Below are positions 15,701 through 22,154 of a stretch of DNA of 22,154 nt, piece after piece. Source of the DNA: JBDTVS01 sp040007095. Its GTDB lineage: Bacteria; Acidobacteriota; Vicinamibacteria; Vicinamibacterales; CAVVIG01. Positions within the stretch are counted from its first letter, which is position 1. Every line of letters starts with the position of its first letter. The DNA is taken from NCBI GenBank assembly GCA_040007095.1, contig JBDTVS010000222.1, positions 1-22,154 of the forward strand. Reading direction: 5' to 3'. Position numbers and translations under genes: made by a program. The notes under the pieces are model-generated. The model was not told where the DNA came from and made no database searches. It saw nothing but the letters and a program-made list of their open reading frames with translations.

Positions 15701-16380
15701 TCGCGGGGACACACTTTCCCCTGGTCCTGCTCGACGCACAGATGCCGGGGATGGACGGATATGCCGTGGCCGAAGAGGTCAGGAAGGATCCCGAGCTGGC
15801 AGGAACTGCTCTGGTGATGCTGACCTCCACGGGACAGCCGGCAGACGCGGCTCGCGGCCGGTCGCTGAGGATTGCCGGGGCTCTGATGAAGCCGATCAGC
15901 CAGTCCGAGCTCCGGGAAGCCATCTCGGCCGCCTTGGGCATGCCGTCCGACGGGACACGTCAACTTCACGGGATCACTCGTCGGTCCGCGCACGAAAGCC
16001 GGCGAACGCTGCGCATTCTCCTGGCGGAGGACAACAAGGTCAACCAGGTGGTCGCCGCGCGGCTGCTCGGAAAGCAAGGCCACACGGTGGTCATCGCCGG
16101 GAATGGTCTGGAAGCGCTGGCAGCCCTGGACGAGCCCGGCGCCGCGTTCGATCTGATCCTGATGGATGTGCAGATGCCGGAAATGGACGGTTTCGAAGCC
16201 ACCAGGATCATCCGTGCGCGAGAGCAATCCTCTGGAGCTCATCTACCGATCATCGCGATGACCGCCCACGCGATGAAAGGCGACGAGGAACGCTGCCTGG
16301 CGGCCGGAATGAACGGATACGCGTCCAAGCCCATCGATATCGAACACCTGCTGCTGACGATTGACCGCGTGCTCTCATGA
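12706..16380 (+). CDS. Soluble hybrid histidine kinase: five PAS domains, HisKA, HATPase, two receiver domains
   Basis: 1224 residues from ATG 12706 (an in-frame TTG at 12628 is possible). No membrane segment, so a cytoplasmic sensor. Five PAS/PAC modules span about 35-690, recognisable from repeated LDALP/FxxN starts and closing ITGRKQ, ITERKQ, ITERQR, VTESKR and IHDLKL PAC-linker motifs. HisKA: NMSHEIRTPLNG with phospho-acceptor His716. HATPase: N-box around 833 (GNAIKFT), DTGVG at 865, GGTGLGL at 894. Receiver 1: VVDDN, Asp1010 in LLDAQMPGMDG, LMKP. Receiver 2: AEDNKVNQ, Asp1154 in LMDVQMPEMDG, SKPID. No Hpt domain and no output domain, so phosphate must pass to partner proteins elsewhere. 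No response regulator gene adjoins it; signal and target are unknown. Confidence 0.94.
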   Translation: MNDDTSRSAPDVERTHAEPLLREAQEQLRASQRALRQAADTQAAILDALPAHVALLDPDGVILAVNQAWRGVATANALHGPDVCVGTNYLDVCLHARGECAEQAKAAAIGIRRVLRGEAQAFAIEYPCRSLTQPRWFELTVARLPGDRRAGAMVMHVEITGRKQADEAAQRSQQRLRDVLDGLGPSIFVGLMTPQGALIEANRPALAAAGLTPEDVLGKPFEETHWWAYSPDVQQQLRTAIERAASGSGSRYDVQIRGANDDLIDVDFSLQPLRDEAGEVVFLVPSATVITERKQTENALRESNQKFHLLADHITDAFWIRSPDMREVHYLSPGFERIWGRSVESLQAQPHQWLDFIMPEDRAHVLGVFAGLTRDAPSVDIEYRIVRPDGEVRWIRARGFQVRDATGQLTRLTGIVTDITERQRVAAALQESEERYRALVDWSHEPIAVSRRGTILFVNPAAVKMLGATSEEQLIGTQILDRVHPDFHQVVRERLNNLEPGGVLPMIEERLITLDGTVIDVEIQGTTIVYDQDLATFSSMHDVTESKRAAEALRTSTEEFRLLAEAMPQIVWITRPDGSNVYFNQYWMDYTGLTAEESYGSGWNKPFHPDDQERAWRAWQHATATIGTYTLECRLCRADGVYRWWLIRGVPLRDTAGNVLKWFGTCTDIHDLKLAELEIVRTNLALHVEIVERKRAEDAAGAANRSKSEFLANMSHEIRTPLNGVVGMTELALGTDLSAEQRAYLDMAKASGALLLTLINDILDFSKIEAGQLTLEVIPFDLSECLDKTLKLLAAGAGLKGLELACDIRPHVPTALMGDPGRLRQIVMNLVGNAIKFTERGEVVLTVETQSRTDRDAVLRFSVSDTGVGVPREHQAVIFKPFIQADGSTTRRYGGTGLGLAISTSLVALLGGRIWLESEPGKGSTFHFTASFDLQQAAAFHTKVRDPQIVRLRDVPILVVDDNAVNRRILEATLRQWGMKPVLAASGPAGLAAMQERKIAGTHFPLVLLDAQMPGMDGYAVAEEVRKDPELAGTALVMLTSTGQPADAARGRSLRIAGALMKPISQSELREAISAALGMPSDGTRQLHGITRRSAHESRRTLRILLAEDNKVNQVVAARLLGKQGHTVVIAGNGLEALAALDEPGAAFDLILMDVQMPEMDGFEATRIIRAREQSSGAHLPIIAMTAHAMKGDEERCLAAGMNGYASKPIDIEHLLLTIDRVLS

Positions 16381-16502
16381 CGCCGGCTGGTTGGCACGTC
16401 AAAGCTCGGCCGCGCGAGATCGACGGTCAGAAAAACGGAATCCCGGTCTCCGATTTGCGCCGCCCAACACGCCCAAGTCACAATCAATGACTGGAGCGCC
16501 TG

Positions 16503-17015
16503 ATGGGACGTGTGTGGGACCGCCTCAAGCTCGCGTGTATGGCATTCTTTTCGATTCTGTTCAAGGGGAAACTCCCGGCGACTGTCCACGACATCGGTGG
16601 TCCCGAGGCAGCCCCTGAGGTCGGGCGCGACGAGTCGTCGGAGAGGGCCACGCAGATCCTGGCACTCCTGCAGCGCGACGGGCGGCTGATTGATTTCGTG
16701 ATGGAAGATCTCGCCACGTACGGCGACGCGCAGGTCGGCGCCGCCGTCCGTGACGTGCACGCGGGCTGCCGGCGCGTGCTCGAGCGCTATGTCACCCTCG
16801 AGTCGATTCTGGCGGGTCGCGAAGGCGAATCGATCACGGTCGGATCGGCCATCGACCCGGCCGCGATTCACCTCGTCGGCAACGTGACCGCCCGGTCGCC
16901 AATCACCGGGACGCTGCTGCATCGCGGTTGGCGCGTCGCGCGAATCGCGCTGCCGCCGCTTGGCGAGCCGGATGCCCGGACGGTCGTGGCGCCAGCGGAA
17001 ATCGAGGTGGTGTAG
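16503..17015 (+). CDS. DUF2760 domain protein of the Hsp70 cassette
   Basis: 170 residues; GGAG about 9 nt before the ATG. A hydrophobic/amphipathic N-terminus (about 9-25) is followed by a variable acidic linker. The conserved domain begins at about 51: ILALLQRDGRLIDFVMEDLATYGDAQVGAAVRDVHAGCRRVL, then IHLVGNVTARSPITGTLLHRGWR, both typical of DUF2760. The stop is 3 bp before the Hsp70-like gene. DUF2760 genes are repeatedly found beside paired Hsp70-like genes (family knowledge), so it is probably a partner or regulator of those ATPases; the biochemical function is not known. Confidence 0.9.
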   Translation: MGRVWDRLKLACMAFFSILFKGKLPATVHDIGGPEAAPEVGRDESSERATQILALLQRDGRLIDFVMEDLATYGDAQVGAAVRDVHAGCRRVLERYVTLESILAGREGESITVGSAIDPAAIHLVGNVTARSPITGTLLHRGWRVARIALPPLGEPDARTVVAPAEIEVV

Positions 17016-17018
17016 GAC

Positions 17019-18875
17019 GTGGCAGACGCGGCGCGCTTCAGTGTCGGAATTGATCTGGGCACGACCAACAGCGCCATGGCGCGCGCGGATCTCGCCGACG
17101 CCGACGCGCCCGTGACGATCGACGTGCTCGACATCCCGCAACTCGTCAATCCGGGGGAAGTGGAGTCGCTGACGCTCCTCCCCTCGTTTCTGTACGTCGT
17201 TGGCGATCTCGATTTCCCGGCCAAGAGCCTCCGCCTCCCGTGGAAAACGGCGCAGCCTCCCGCGCACATCGTCGGCGAGCTGGCTCGAAAGCGCGGGGCG
17301 GAGAGCCCGTCGAGGCTCGTCGCGTCGGCCAAATCGTGGCTGTCGTACGCGGGCGTCAACCGCGCCGCGCCGATTCTGCCCTGGGGGGCACCGGAGGACG
17401 TGCCGAAGCTCTCGCCGGTCGAGGCCTCGGCGGCGTACCTCGAGCACCTCCGGCGAGCGTGGGACGCACGGTTTGCTACGGCCGACCCGGCGCTGGCGCT
17501 CGAACACCAGGAAATCTTCCTCACGGTACCGGCCTCATTCGACGAAGAAGCGCGCGCGCTGACGCTGCGCGCGGCGGAGATCGCCGGGCTCGCCCGGGTG
17601 ACCCTGCTCGAAGAGCCGCAGGCGGCTTGCTACGCCTGGATCGATAGCACGGGCGATCGCTGGCGGCGCCAGTTGCGGGCCGGCGACCTGGTGCTGGTCT
17701 GCGACGTCGGCGGCGGCACGACCGACTTCAGCCTGATTCTGGTGGACGATCACGACGGCGATCTGGCGCTCGAGCGCGTCGCGATTGGCGATCACATCCT
17801 GCTCGGCGGCGACAATATGGATCTGGCGCTCGCCCGCCTCGTTCAGCACCGGCTCGAGGAGGAGGGCCACCGGATCGACACCTGGCAGCTCCAGACGCTC
17901 TGGCACCAGTCGCGGGTGGCGAAGGAGACCTTGTTCGCCGACCCGGCGCTCGATTCGCATCCGGTGACGGTGCTTGGCAAGGGCGCCCGGCTCGTCGGCG
18001 GCATGCTTCGCGGCGAGCTGCGGCGAACCGACCTGGAGGAGGTGCTCGTCGACGGATTCTTCCCCAACGTCGCGTCGGACCAGATGCCAGCGCGACGACG
18101 GCAGGTCGGTCTCCAGGAGCTCGGGTTGCCGTACGCGGCCGATCCGGCGGTGACGCGACATCTCGCGCGCTTCCTGGCGCGGCAGGCGGCCGGTGGGCCG
18201 GCGGCGTCAGCGATCCGGCGGGGCCCGAGCGGGCTGGCGTGCCCGACGCACCTCTTGTTCAACGGCGGTGTCATGAAGGCGGATCCGCTGCGCGCGCGGG
18301 TGGTGGACGTGCTCAACCTCTGGCTCTCGCGCGATGGATTCCCGCCGCTCGATGCCGCGCACGTGCTCGACGCGCCGGACCTCGATTGCGCGGTCGCGCG
18401 CGGAGCCGCGTATTACGGGCGCGTGCGGTCCACGGGGCGCGGCGTGCGCATCCGAAGCGGCGCGTCGCGCAGTTACTACATCGGCATCGAGAGCGCGCTG
18501 CCGGCCGTTCCCGGGCTTCCGGCGCCCCTCAAAGCGCTCTGCGTCGTCCCCTTCGGCATGGAGGAAGGCACGAGCACGCCGATTCCGGCTCGCCAGTTCG
18601 GCCTCGCGGTCGGCCAGCCGGCCGATTTTCGCTTTCTCAGCTCGACGATTCGCAAGAATGACCCGCCGGGTGCGCTCATCGACGATTGGGGCGACGAGCT
18701 CGAGGAGCTCGGTCCCCTGGAGGTCACGCTCCCGGTCGCCGAGCAGGAGGACGCGATCGTACCGGTCACGCTCGAGAGCCACGTTACCGAGATCGGCACG
18801 CTCGAGCTGTGGTGCCAGGAGCGTGACGGCGATCGCCGCTGGAAGCTCGAACTGAACATCAGGCAGCCGGAGTAG
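17019..18875 (+). CDS. Hsp70-family (DnaK-like) ATPase, first of pair
   Basis: 618 residues, GTG start 3 bp after the DUF2760 stop. The N-terminal actin-like ATPase core has phosphate 1 VGIDLGTTNS (9-18), LTVPASFDEEAR (168-179), LLEEP (196-200), phosphate 2 CDVGGGTTDFSL (228-239), IGDHILLGGDN (256-266) and FNGGV (414-418). There is an insertion-rich region around 80-160 (SAKSWLSYAGV, PWGAPE). The C-terminal ~150 residues are beta-rich (SYYIGIESALP, FGMEEGT, GTLELWCQERDGDRRWKLELN) and do not look like a classical DnaK peptide-binding domain with helical lid. No DnaJ or GrpE gene is adjacent. The paralogue at 19173 shares the same C-terminal signature. Probably a specialised chaperone; substrate unknown. 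Confidence 0.92.
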   Translation: MADAARFSVGIDLGTTNSAMARADLADADAPVTIDVLDIPQLVNPGEVESLTLLPSFLYVVGDLDFPAKSLRLPWKTAQPPAHIVGELARKRGAESPSRLVASAKSWLSYAGVNRAAPILPWGAPEDVPKLSPVEASAAYLEHLRRAWDARFATADPALALEHQEIFLTVPASFDEEARALTLRAAEIAGLARVTLLEEPQAACYAWIDSTGDRWRRQLRAGDLVLVCDVGGGTTDFSLILVDDHDGDLALERVAIGDHILLGGDNMDLALARLVQHRLEEEGHRIDTWQLQTLWHQSRVAKETLFADPALDSHPVTVLGKGARLVGGMLRGELRRTDLEEVLVDGFFPNVASDQMPARRRQVGLQELGLPYAADPAVTRHLARFLARQAAGGPAASAIRRGPSGLACPTHLLFNGGVMKADPLRARVVDVLNLWLSRDGFPPLDAAHVLDAPDLDCAVARGAAYYGRVRSTGRGVRIRSGASRSYYIGIESALPAVPGLPAPLKALCVVPFGMEEGTSTPIPARQFGLAVGQPADFRFLSSTIRKNDPPGALIDDWGDELEELGPLEVTLPVAEQEDAIVPVTLESHVTEIGTLELWCQERDGDRRWKLELNIRQPE

Positions 18876-18938
18876 GGCGTGGATCGCCAGAAGCAACAAC
18901 CTGACTGAGAACGTGTGGACGAGTCGGCCAAAGAAAGC

Positions 18939-19133
18939 GAACCACAAAGAGCACAAAGGACACAAAGAAGATTCCCGGCGGGAGCAGTGTCGCAGTTTGC
19001 CAGGTCGTTCTATTAGCCGCGACAGCACGAAACAGCCATCCGGTTTGTTTGTCGTGTTTTCGTGCCCAGCTTCAGCTCCTGGTTGAAGATGGGACGTGCC
19101 TCGGGAAGATCTTCATAGTGATCTTTGTGGTTC
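18939..19133. mobile_element. MITE-like element with terminal inverted repeats between the two Hsp70 genes
   Basis: Left arm 18939-18976 begins GAACCACAAAGAGCAC and continues as 9-bp units CACAAAGAG, CACAAAGGA, CACAAAGAA (18943-18969), then GATTCCC. Right arm 19103-19133 read in reverse begins GAACCACAAAGATCAC and ends GAAGATCTTCCC. The outer 16 bp match at 15 positions. Inside is a weaker inverted pair, GCACGAAAC (19025-19033) and GTTTTCGTGC (19056-19065). No transposase frame is present. Total about 195 bp, with AT content higher than the flanking genes. It could be a non-autonomous mobile element or a large structured intergenic repeat. Confidence 0.6.
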
Positions 19134-19172
19134 CAAATTCTGCCGCACTCTGACAGTCCAGATTCCCAAGCC

Positions 19173-22103
19173 ATGGCCCTCCCAGACGCCGACTCTCCGT
19201 TCTTGATCGGTATCGATCTCGGCACCACCAATTCCGCGTGCGCGTTTGTCGACACCCGCCAGGGCCACGGCCGGGTCGAGCTGTTCCAGATTCCACAGCT
19301 GATTGATCCCTTCGTGGTCGCGCCACGGCCGGTGTTGCCCTCATTCCTGTACTTCGGCGACGCACACGAGATCGACAGCGGAGCGCTTGCGCTGCCCTGG
19401 AACGCGAAACCGGACGTCATCGTCGGCCTGCTCGCGCGCGAGCGCGGAGCGATCGCACCGGCGCGCCAGGTCTCGTCCGCGAAGTCCTGGCTCGCCCATC
19501 CGGGCGTCGACCGCCGCGCCGCGATCCTGCCGTGGAGCGGCGCCGAAGGCGCCCCTCGGATGTCGCCCGTGGACGCCTCGGCCCGATGTCTGGCGCACAT
19601 CCGCGATGCCTGGAACTCCATGGTTGGCGCCGGAGACGACTCCCTGCGTCTGGAAAAACAGCGCATCGTCCTGACGGTTCCCGCGTCGTTCGACGAAGAG
19701 GCGCGCGAATTGACGGTCGACGCGGCGCACGACGCCGGGTTGTCGCAATTGACCTTGCTCGAAGAGCCGATTGCCGCCTTCTATGCGTGGATGGCCGAGC
19801 AGCCTGACCAGCCTGACACCGACGCGGACGGCCTGCTGGTCGACGAGCAGGTGGCGCTCGTCTGCGACGTGGGCGGCGGCACGACCGACTTCAGCCTGAT
19901 CCGTGTGCGGATGGACCCCGATGGTCCCGCGTTCGAGCGCATCGCGATTGGCGATCACCTGCTGCTCGGCGGCGATAACGTCGACGTGGCGCTCGCCGCG
20001 CTCGCCGAACGCCGAATGCTCGAGGCACGGCCGTCGCTGCGGCTTGCGATCACGCAGCGGTCGGCCCTTCGGCGATTGTGCAGCGGGGCGAAGGAGCGGA
20101 TGCTCAGTCCGATGGTGCCAGCGCGCATCACGGTCACGATTCTTGGGACAGGCCGCAGCGTGATCGGCGATGCGGTGTCGACCGACCTCACGCTCGAGGA
20201 TGTGGAGCGAACCTTTGCCGACTTCCTCCCGACGACGGCCCCGGATGAATTCGCGAGGGCTCGGGATCGGCGCGCCGGGTTGCGCGAGCTGGGCCTGCCG
20301 TACGAAACCGATCCGGCCATCACCGGCCATCTGGCCTCGTTTCTGGCCCGCTCGGCGGCGGCGCTGCCCGGCGATCATCGGGCAATCACCACGATCGCCG
20401 ACCGGCGCGTCGTGCGGCCTGATCTGATCCTGTTCAATGGCGGGTTCTTCACACCGCAAGTGGCCCGCGACCGCGTCGTGCTGGCGCTGACGGAATGGTT
20501 TGGCGAGCCACCGCGGCTACTGAGGACGAGCCACCTCGAGGCGGCCGTCGCCATCGGCGCCGCCACGTATGCCCGGCTGCGGGCTGATAAAGCCGTCGGT
20601 TCGGCCCGAGCCGGACTCGACGCGCCCGTGGCTCCAGCCGGGCGTCACGCGCGGCTGGTCAAGGCGGGCAGCGGGCGCGCGTACTACGTCGGTCTTCGTG
20701 CGCGTCACGCCGGTGAAGCAAGAGCGGCCGTGTGCGTCCTGGCCCGTGGCACCGACGAAGGCACCGTCACGCGAATCGAGCATCCCTTCACCATCGCGAC
20801 GAACCGCTCGATCTCTTTTCCGCTCTACAGCTCCACGACCCGATCCGACGGCACCGGCGGCATCGTCTCGCTGGGGCCTGACGAAGACACGCATGAGCAC
20901 GCGCCGCTCGTCACCGTGCTGCGCTATGGGCGCAAGTCGCGGCAGGTTGAATTGCCGGTGCGCCTCTCGGCCGCGTTTACCGAGGTCGGCACGCTCGAGC
21001 TGTGGTGCGAATCGCAGGTCAGCGAGCACCGCTGGCGTCTGCAGTTTCAATTGCGGGAGCAGGCGGCCGAACTCGAAGCGAGTCTCGCTCCGACGGGCGG
21101 CGTACCCAGCACCGCTGACGCTGATGCGGCCGACGTCGCCGAGGCGATCGTGGCCGACGAGTCGATTCAAGAGGGTACGCGGGCGATTCGATCGCTATTT
21201 GAAAGCGCGGGTACCGAGACCGCGTCGAAGAATCTGGTGGCGCATCTCGAGAGTGTCCTGGGTTACGGTAAGACAGCCTGGCCGCTCGGTGTCATCCGCC
21301 GTTTTGCCGATTCACTGCTCGAGATCGCGGACGGCCGCCGCCAATCGGCGGAGCTCGAGGCGCGGTGGCTGAATCTGTTCGGGTTCTGTCTCCGTCCGGG
21401 GTTCGGCGCGGCCAAGGATCCGTGGCGCATCGCGGAATCACGAAAGGTGTATGCGGCCGGCCTCACTTTCGCCGGCTCGATTCAAAATCGCGTCGAATGG
21501 CTCGTGCTCTGGCAGCGGGCCGCCGGTGGATTTTCAGCGGGCCAGCAGCGCGAGCTGGCTCTGCGTGTGATGGGCGAGCTGGGACTCTCCGGCAAGAAAG
21601 CCGTCCGGTTCAACCCGCAAATCGAGCGCGAGAGCTGGCGTCTGCTCGCAAGCCTGGAACGACTGGAGACTCCGCTGCGCGTCGGTCTCGGAGACGAACT
21701 CGTGCGGCGCATCCGTCGAGACCCCGGCAATTCCAGCTTGCTGTGGGCAGTCGGCCGCCTGGGCGCACGCGTGCCGCTCTACGGCCCACTCAGCAGCATC
21801 GTGCCACCAGAACATGCGAGTCGATGGTTGGACGCGCTCCTCGCCCTCAAGAGAACGCCGCCCGAGCTTGCCGCGGCCATCGTGCAGATGGCCGCGCTCA
21901 CAGGCGATCCACTGCGCGACCTGCACGCGGAGGCCGTCTCGCGCGCTCGTCAGAAGGTCAGCGACGAGAGTATCGAGCAGGCGTGGGCGCGCCCGCTGCG
22001 CGAAGTGGTGACGACCTCTTCCGCCGACGCGAGCCGCGTCTTCGGCGAACCGCTGCCACACGGTCTGCAACTCGACGTGCTCGAGACGCACAAGAGGCCT
22101 TAG
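19173..22103 (+). CDS. Hsp70-family ATPase with C-terminal DUF3731 domain, second of pair
   Basis: 976 residues from ATG 19173; an in-frame TTG at 19125 lies inside the repeat arm and was rejected. ATPase core: LIGIDLGTTNSAC (11-23), LTVPASFDEEAR, LLEEPIAAFYAW, CDVGGGTTDFSL (231-242), GDHLLLGGDNVDVALA, FNGGFF. A beta-rich segment ending GTLELWCESQVSEHRWRLQFQ parallels the end of the first Hsp70. The extra ~300 residues (about 655-960) carry the DUF3731 signature: LGYGKTAWPLGVIRRFAD, WLNLFGFCLRPGFGAAKDPWR, RKVYAAGLTF, WLVLWQRAAGGFSAGQQREL and LLWAVGRLGARVPLYGPL, largely helical. It is separated from the first Hsp70 by 297 bp containing an inverted-repeat element, so it may have its own promoter here. 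Likely acts with the DUF2760 protein and first Hsp70; substrates unknown. Confidence 0.93.
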   Translation: MALPDADSPFLIGIDLGTTNSACAFVDTRQGHGRVELFQIPQLIDPFVVAPRPVLPSFLYFGDAHEIDSGALALPWNAKPDVIVGLLARERGAIAPARQVSSAKSWLAHPGVDRRAAILPWSGAEGAPRMSPVDASARCLAHIRDAWNSMVGAGDDSLRLEKQRIVLTVPASFDEEARELTVDAAHDAGLSQLTLLEEPIAAFYAWMAEQPDQPDTDADGLLVDEQVALVCDVGGGTTDFSLIRVRMDPDGPAFERIAIGDHLLLGGDNVDVALAALAERRMLEARPSLRLAITQRSALRRLCSGAKERMLSPMVPARITVTILGTGRSVIGDAVSTDLTLEDVERTFADFLPTTAPDEFARARDRRAGLRELGLPYETDPAITGHLASFLARSAAALPGDHRAITTIADRRVVRPDLILFNGGFFTPQVARDRVVLALTEWFGEPPRLLRTSHLEAAVAIGAATYARLRADKAVGSARAGLDAPVAPAGRHARLVKAGSGRAYYVGLRARHAGEARAAVCVLARGTDEGTVTRIEHPFTIATNRSISFPLYSSTTRSDGTGGIVSLGPDEDTHEHAPLVTVLRYGRKSRQVELPVRLSAAFTEVGTLELWCESQVSEHRWRLQFQLREQAAELEASLAPTGGVPSTADADAADVAEAIVADESIQEGTRAIRSLFESAGTETASKNLVAHLESVLGYGKTAWPLGVIRRFADSLLEIADGRRQSAELEARWLNLFGFCLRPGFGAAKDPWRIAESRKVYAAGLTFAGSIQNRVEWLVLWQRAAGGFSAGQQRELALRVMGELGLSGKKAVRFNPQIERESWRLLASLERLETPLRVGLGDELVRRIRRDPGNSSLLWAVGRLGARVPLYGPLSSIVPPEHASRWLDALLALKRTPPELAAAIVQMAALTGDPLRDLHAEAVSRARQKVSDESIEQAWARPLREVVTTSSADASRVFGEPLPHGLQLDVLETHKRP

Positions 22104-22106
22104 CCT

Positions 22107-22143
22107 GACTTTCGCAGTTCGAGGGGGGACTGCGCGGAAAGTC
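22107..22143 (+). terminator. Hairpin after the chaperone cassette, probable terminator
   Basis: GACTTTC-GCAGTTC (22107-22120) pairs with GGACTGC (22127-22133, one G-T pair) and GAAAGTC (22137-22143), with a 3-nt GCG bulge and 6-nt loop. It starts 3 bp after the stop. Only CTTTAG follows rather than a U-run, so an intrinsic terminator is possible but not classical. Confidence 0.5.
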
Positions 22144-22154
22144 CTTTAGATTCA

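Noticed and set aside
18943..18969. Three 9-bp repeats considered as a CRISPR or iteron array
   Set aside because: Units are contiguous without spacers, only three, and part of a larger inverted repeat; no replication or cas genes nearby.
18207..19028. Minus-strand 273-codon frame containing SLCPLCSLWF
   Set aside because: Its start lies in the CACAAAG repeat and the rest is antisense to the Hsp70 gene.
19125..19127. TTG as the start of the second Hsp70 gene
   Set aside because: Lies inside the right repeat arm, no SD, and adds 16 unconserved residues before the ATPase domain.

Overview
The window is GC-rich and gene-dense. It looks like a chromosomal segment of an environmental Gram-negative-type bacterium, most likely an Acidobacteriota member of the Vicinamibacteria type. 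That placement is inferred from the gene mix, the codon bias and the dispersed repeats; no rRNA or other phylogenetic marker is present. I see no tRNA, rRNA, CRISPR array, transposase or phage gene.

Region 1 (1-6615, + strand) is a cell-envelope/signalling operon. It holds the tail of a parallel beta-helix protein, a transmembrane Ser/Thr kinase with an outer TPR-like domain, one 1116-residue polypeptide joining a SEDS (FtsW/RodA) glycosyltransferase to a class B penicillin-binding transpeptidase, and a protein with an FhaA-like N-terminal region plus an FHA domain. Successive genes mostly overlap by ATGA. The set resembles a compact version of the actinobacterial pknB/pbpA/rodA/fhaA locus. 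The likely logic is that the kinase senses the envelope, the FHA protein reads phosphothreonine, and the fused synthase makes peptidoglycan. A 12-bp tandem repeat spans the synthase stop codon.

Region 2 (6765-12277, - strand) is a heme-copper cytochrome oxidase operon: coxB, coxA, two subunit III genes, a subunit IV gene, a small CxxC membrane protein and two related multi-pass membrane proteins. Subunit I keeps all heme/CuB ligands and the D-channel residues, but has Phe where the K-channel lysine normally is. Two similar palindromes fill two of the intergenic gaps.

Region 3 (12278-16380): a 428-bp divergent spacer with a short inverted-repeat element leads to a large soluble hybrid histidine kinase (five PAS domains, HisKA, HATPase, two receivers).

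Region 4 (16503-22103, + strand) is a DUF2760 / Hsp70-like / Hsp70-like-DUF3731 chaperone cassette. The two Hsp70 genes are separated by a roughly 195-bp element with terminal inverted repeats. A hairpin follows the last gene.

The most noteworthy items are the SEDS-PBP fusion in a kinase/FHA operon, the substituted K-channel lysine in subunit I, and the small CxxC and paired membrane proteins of unknown role in the oxidase operon.
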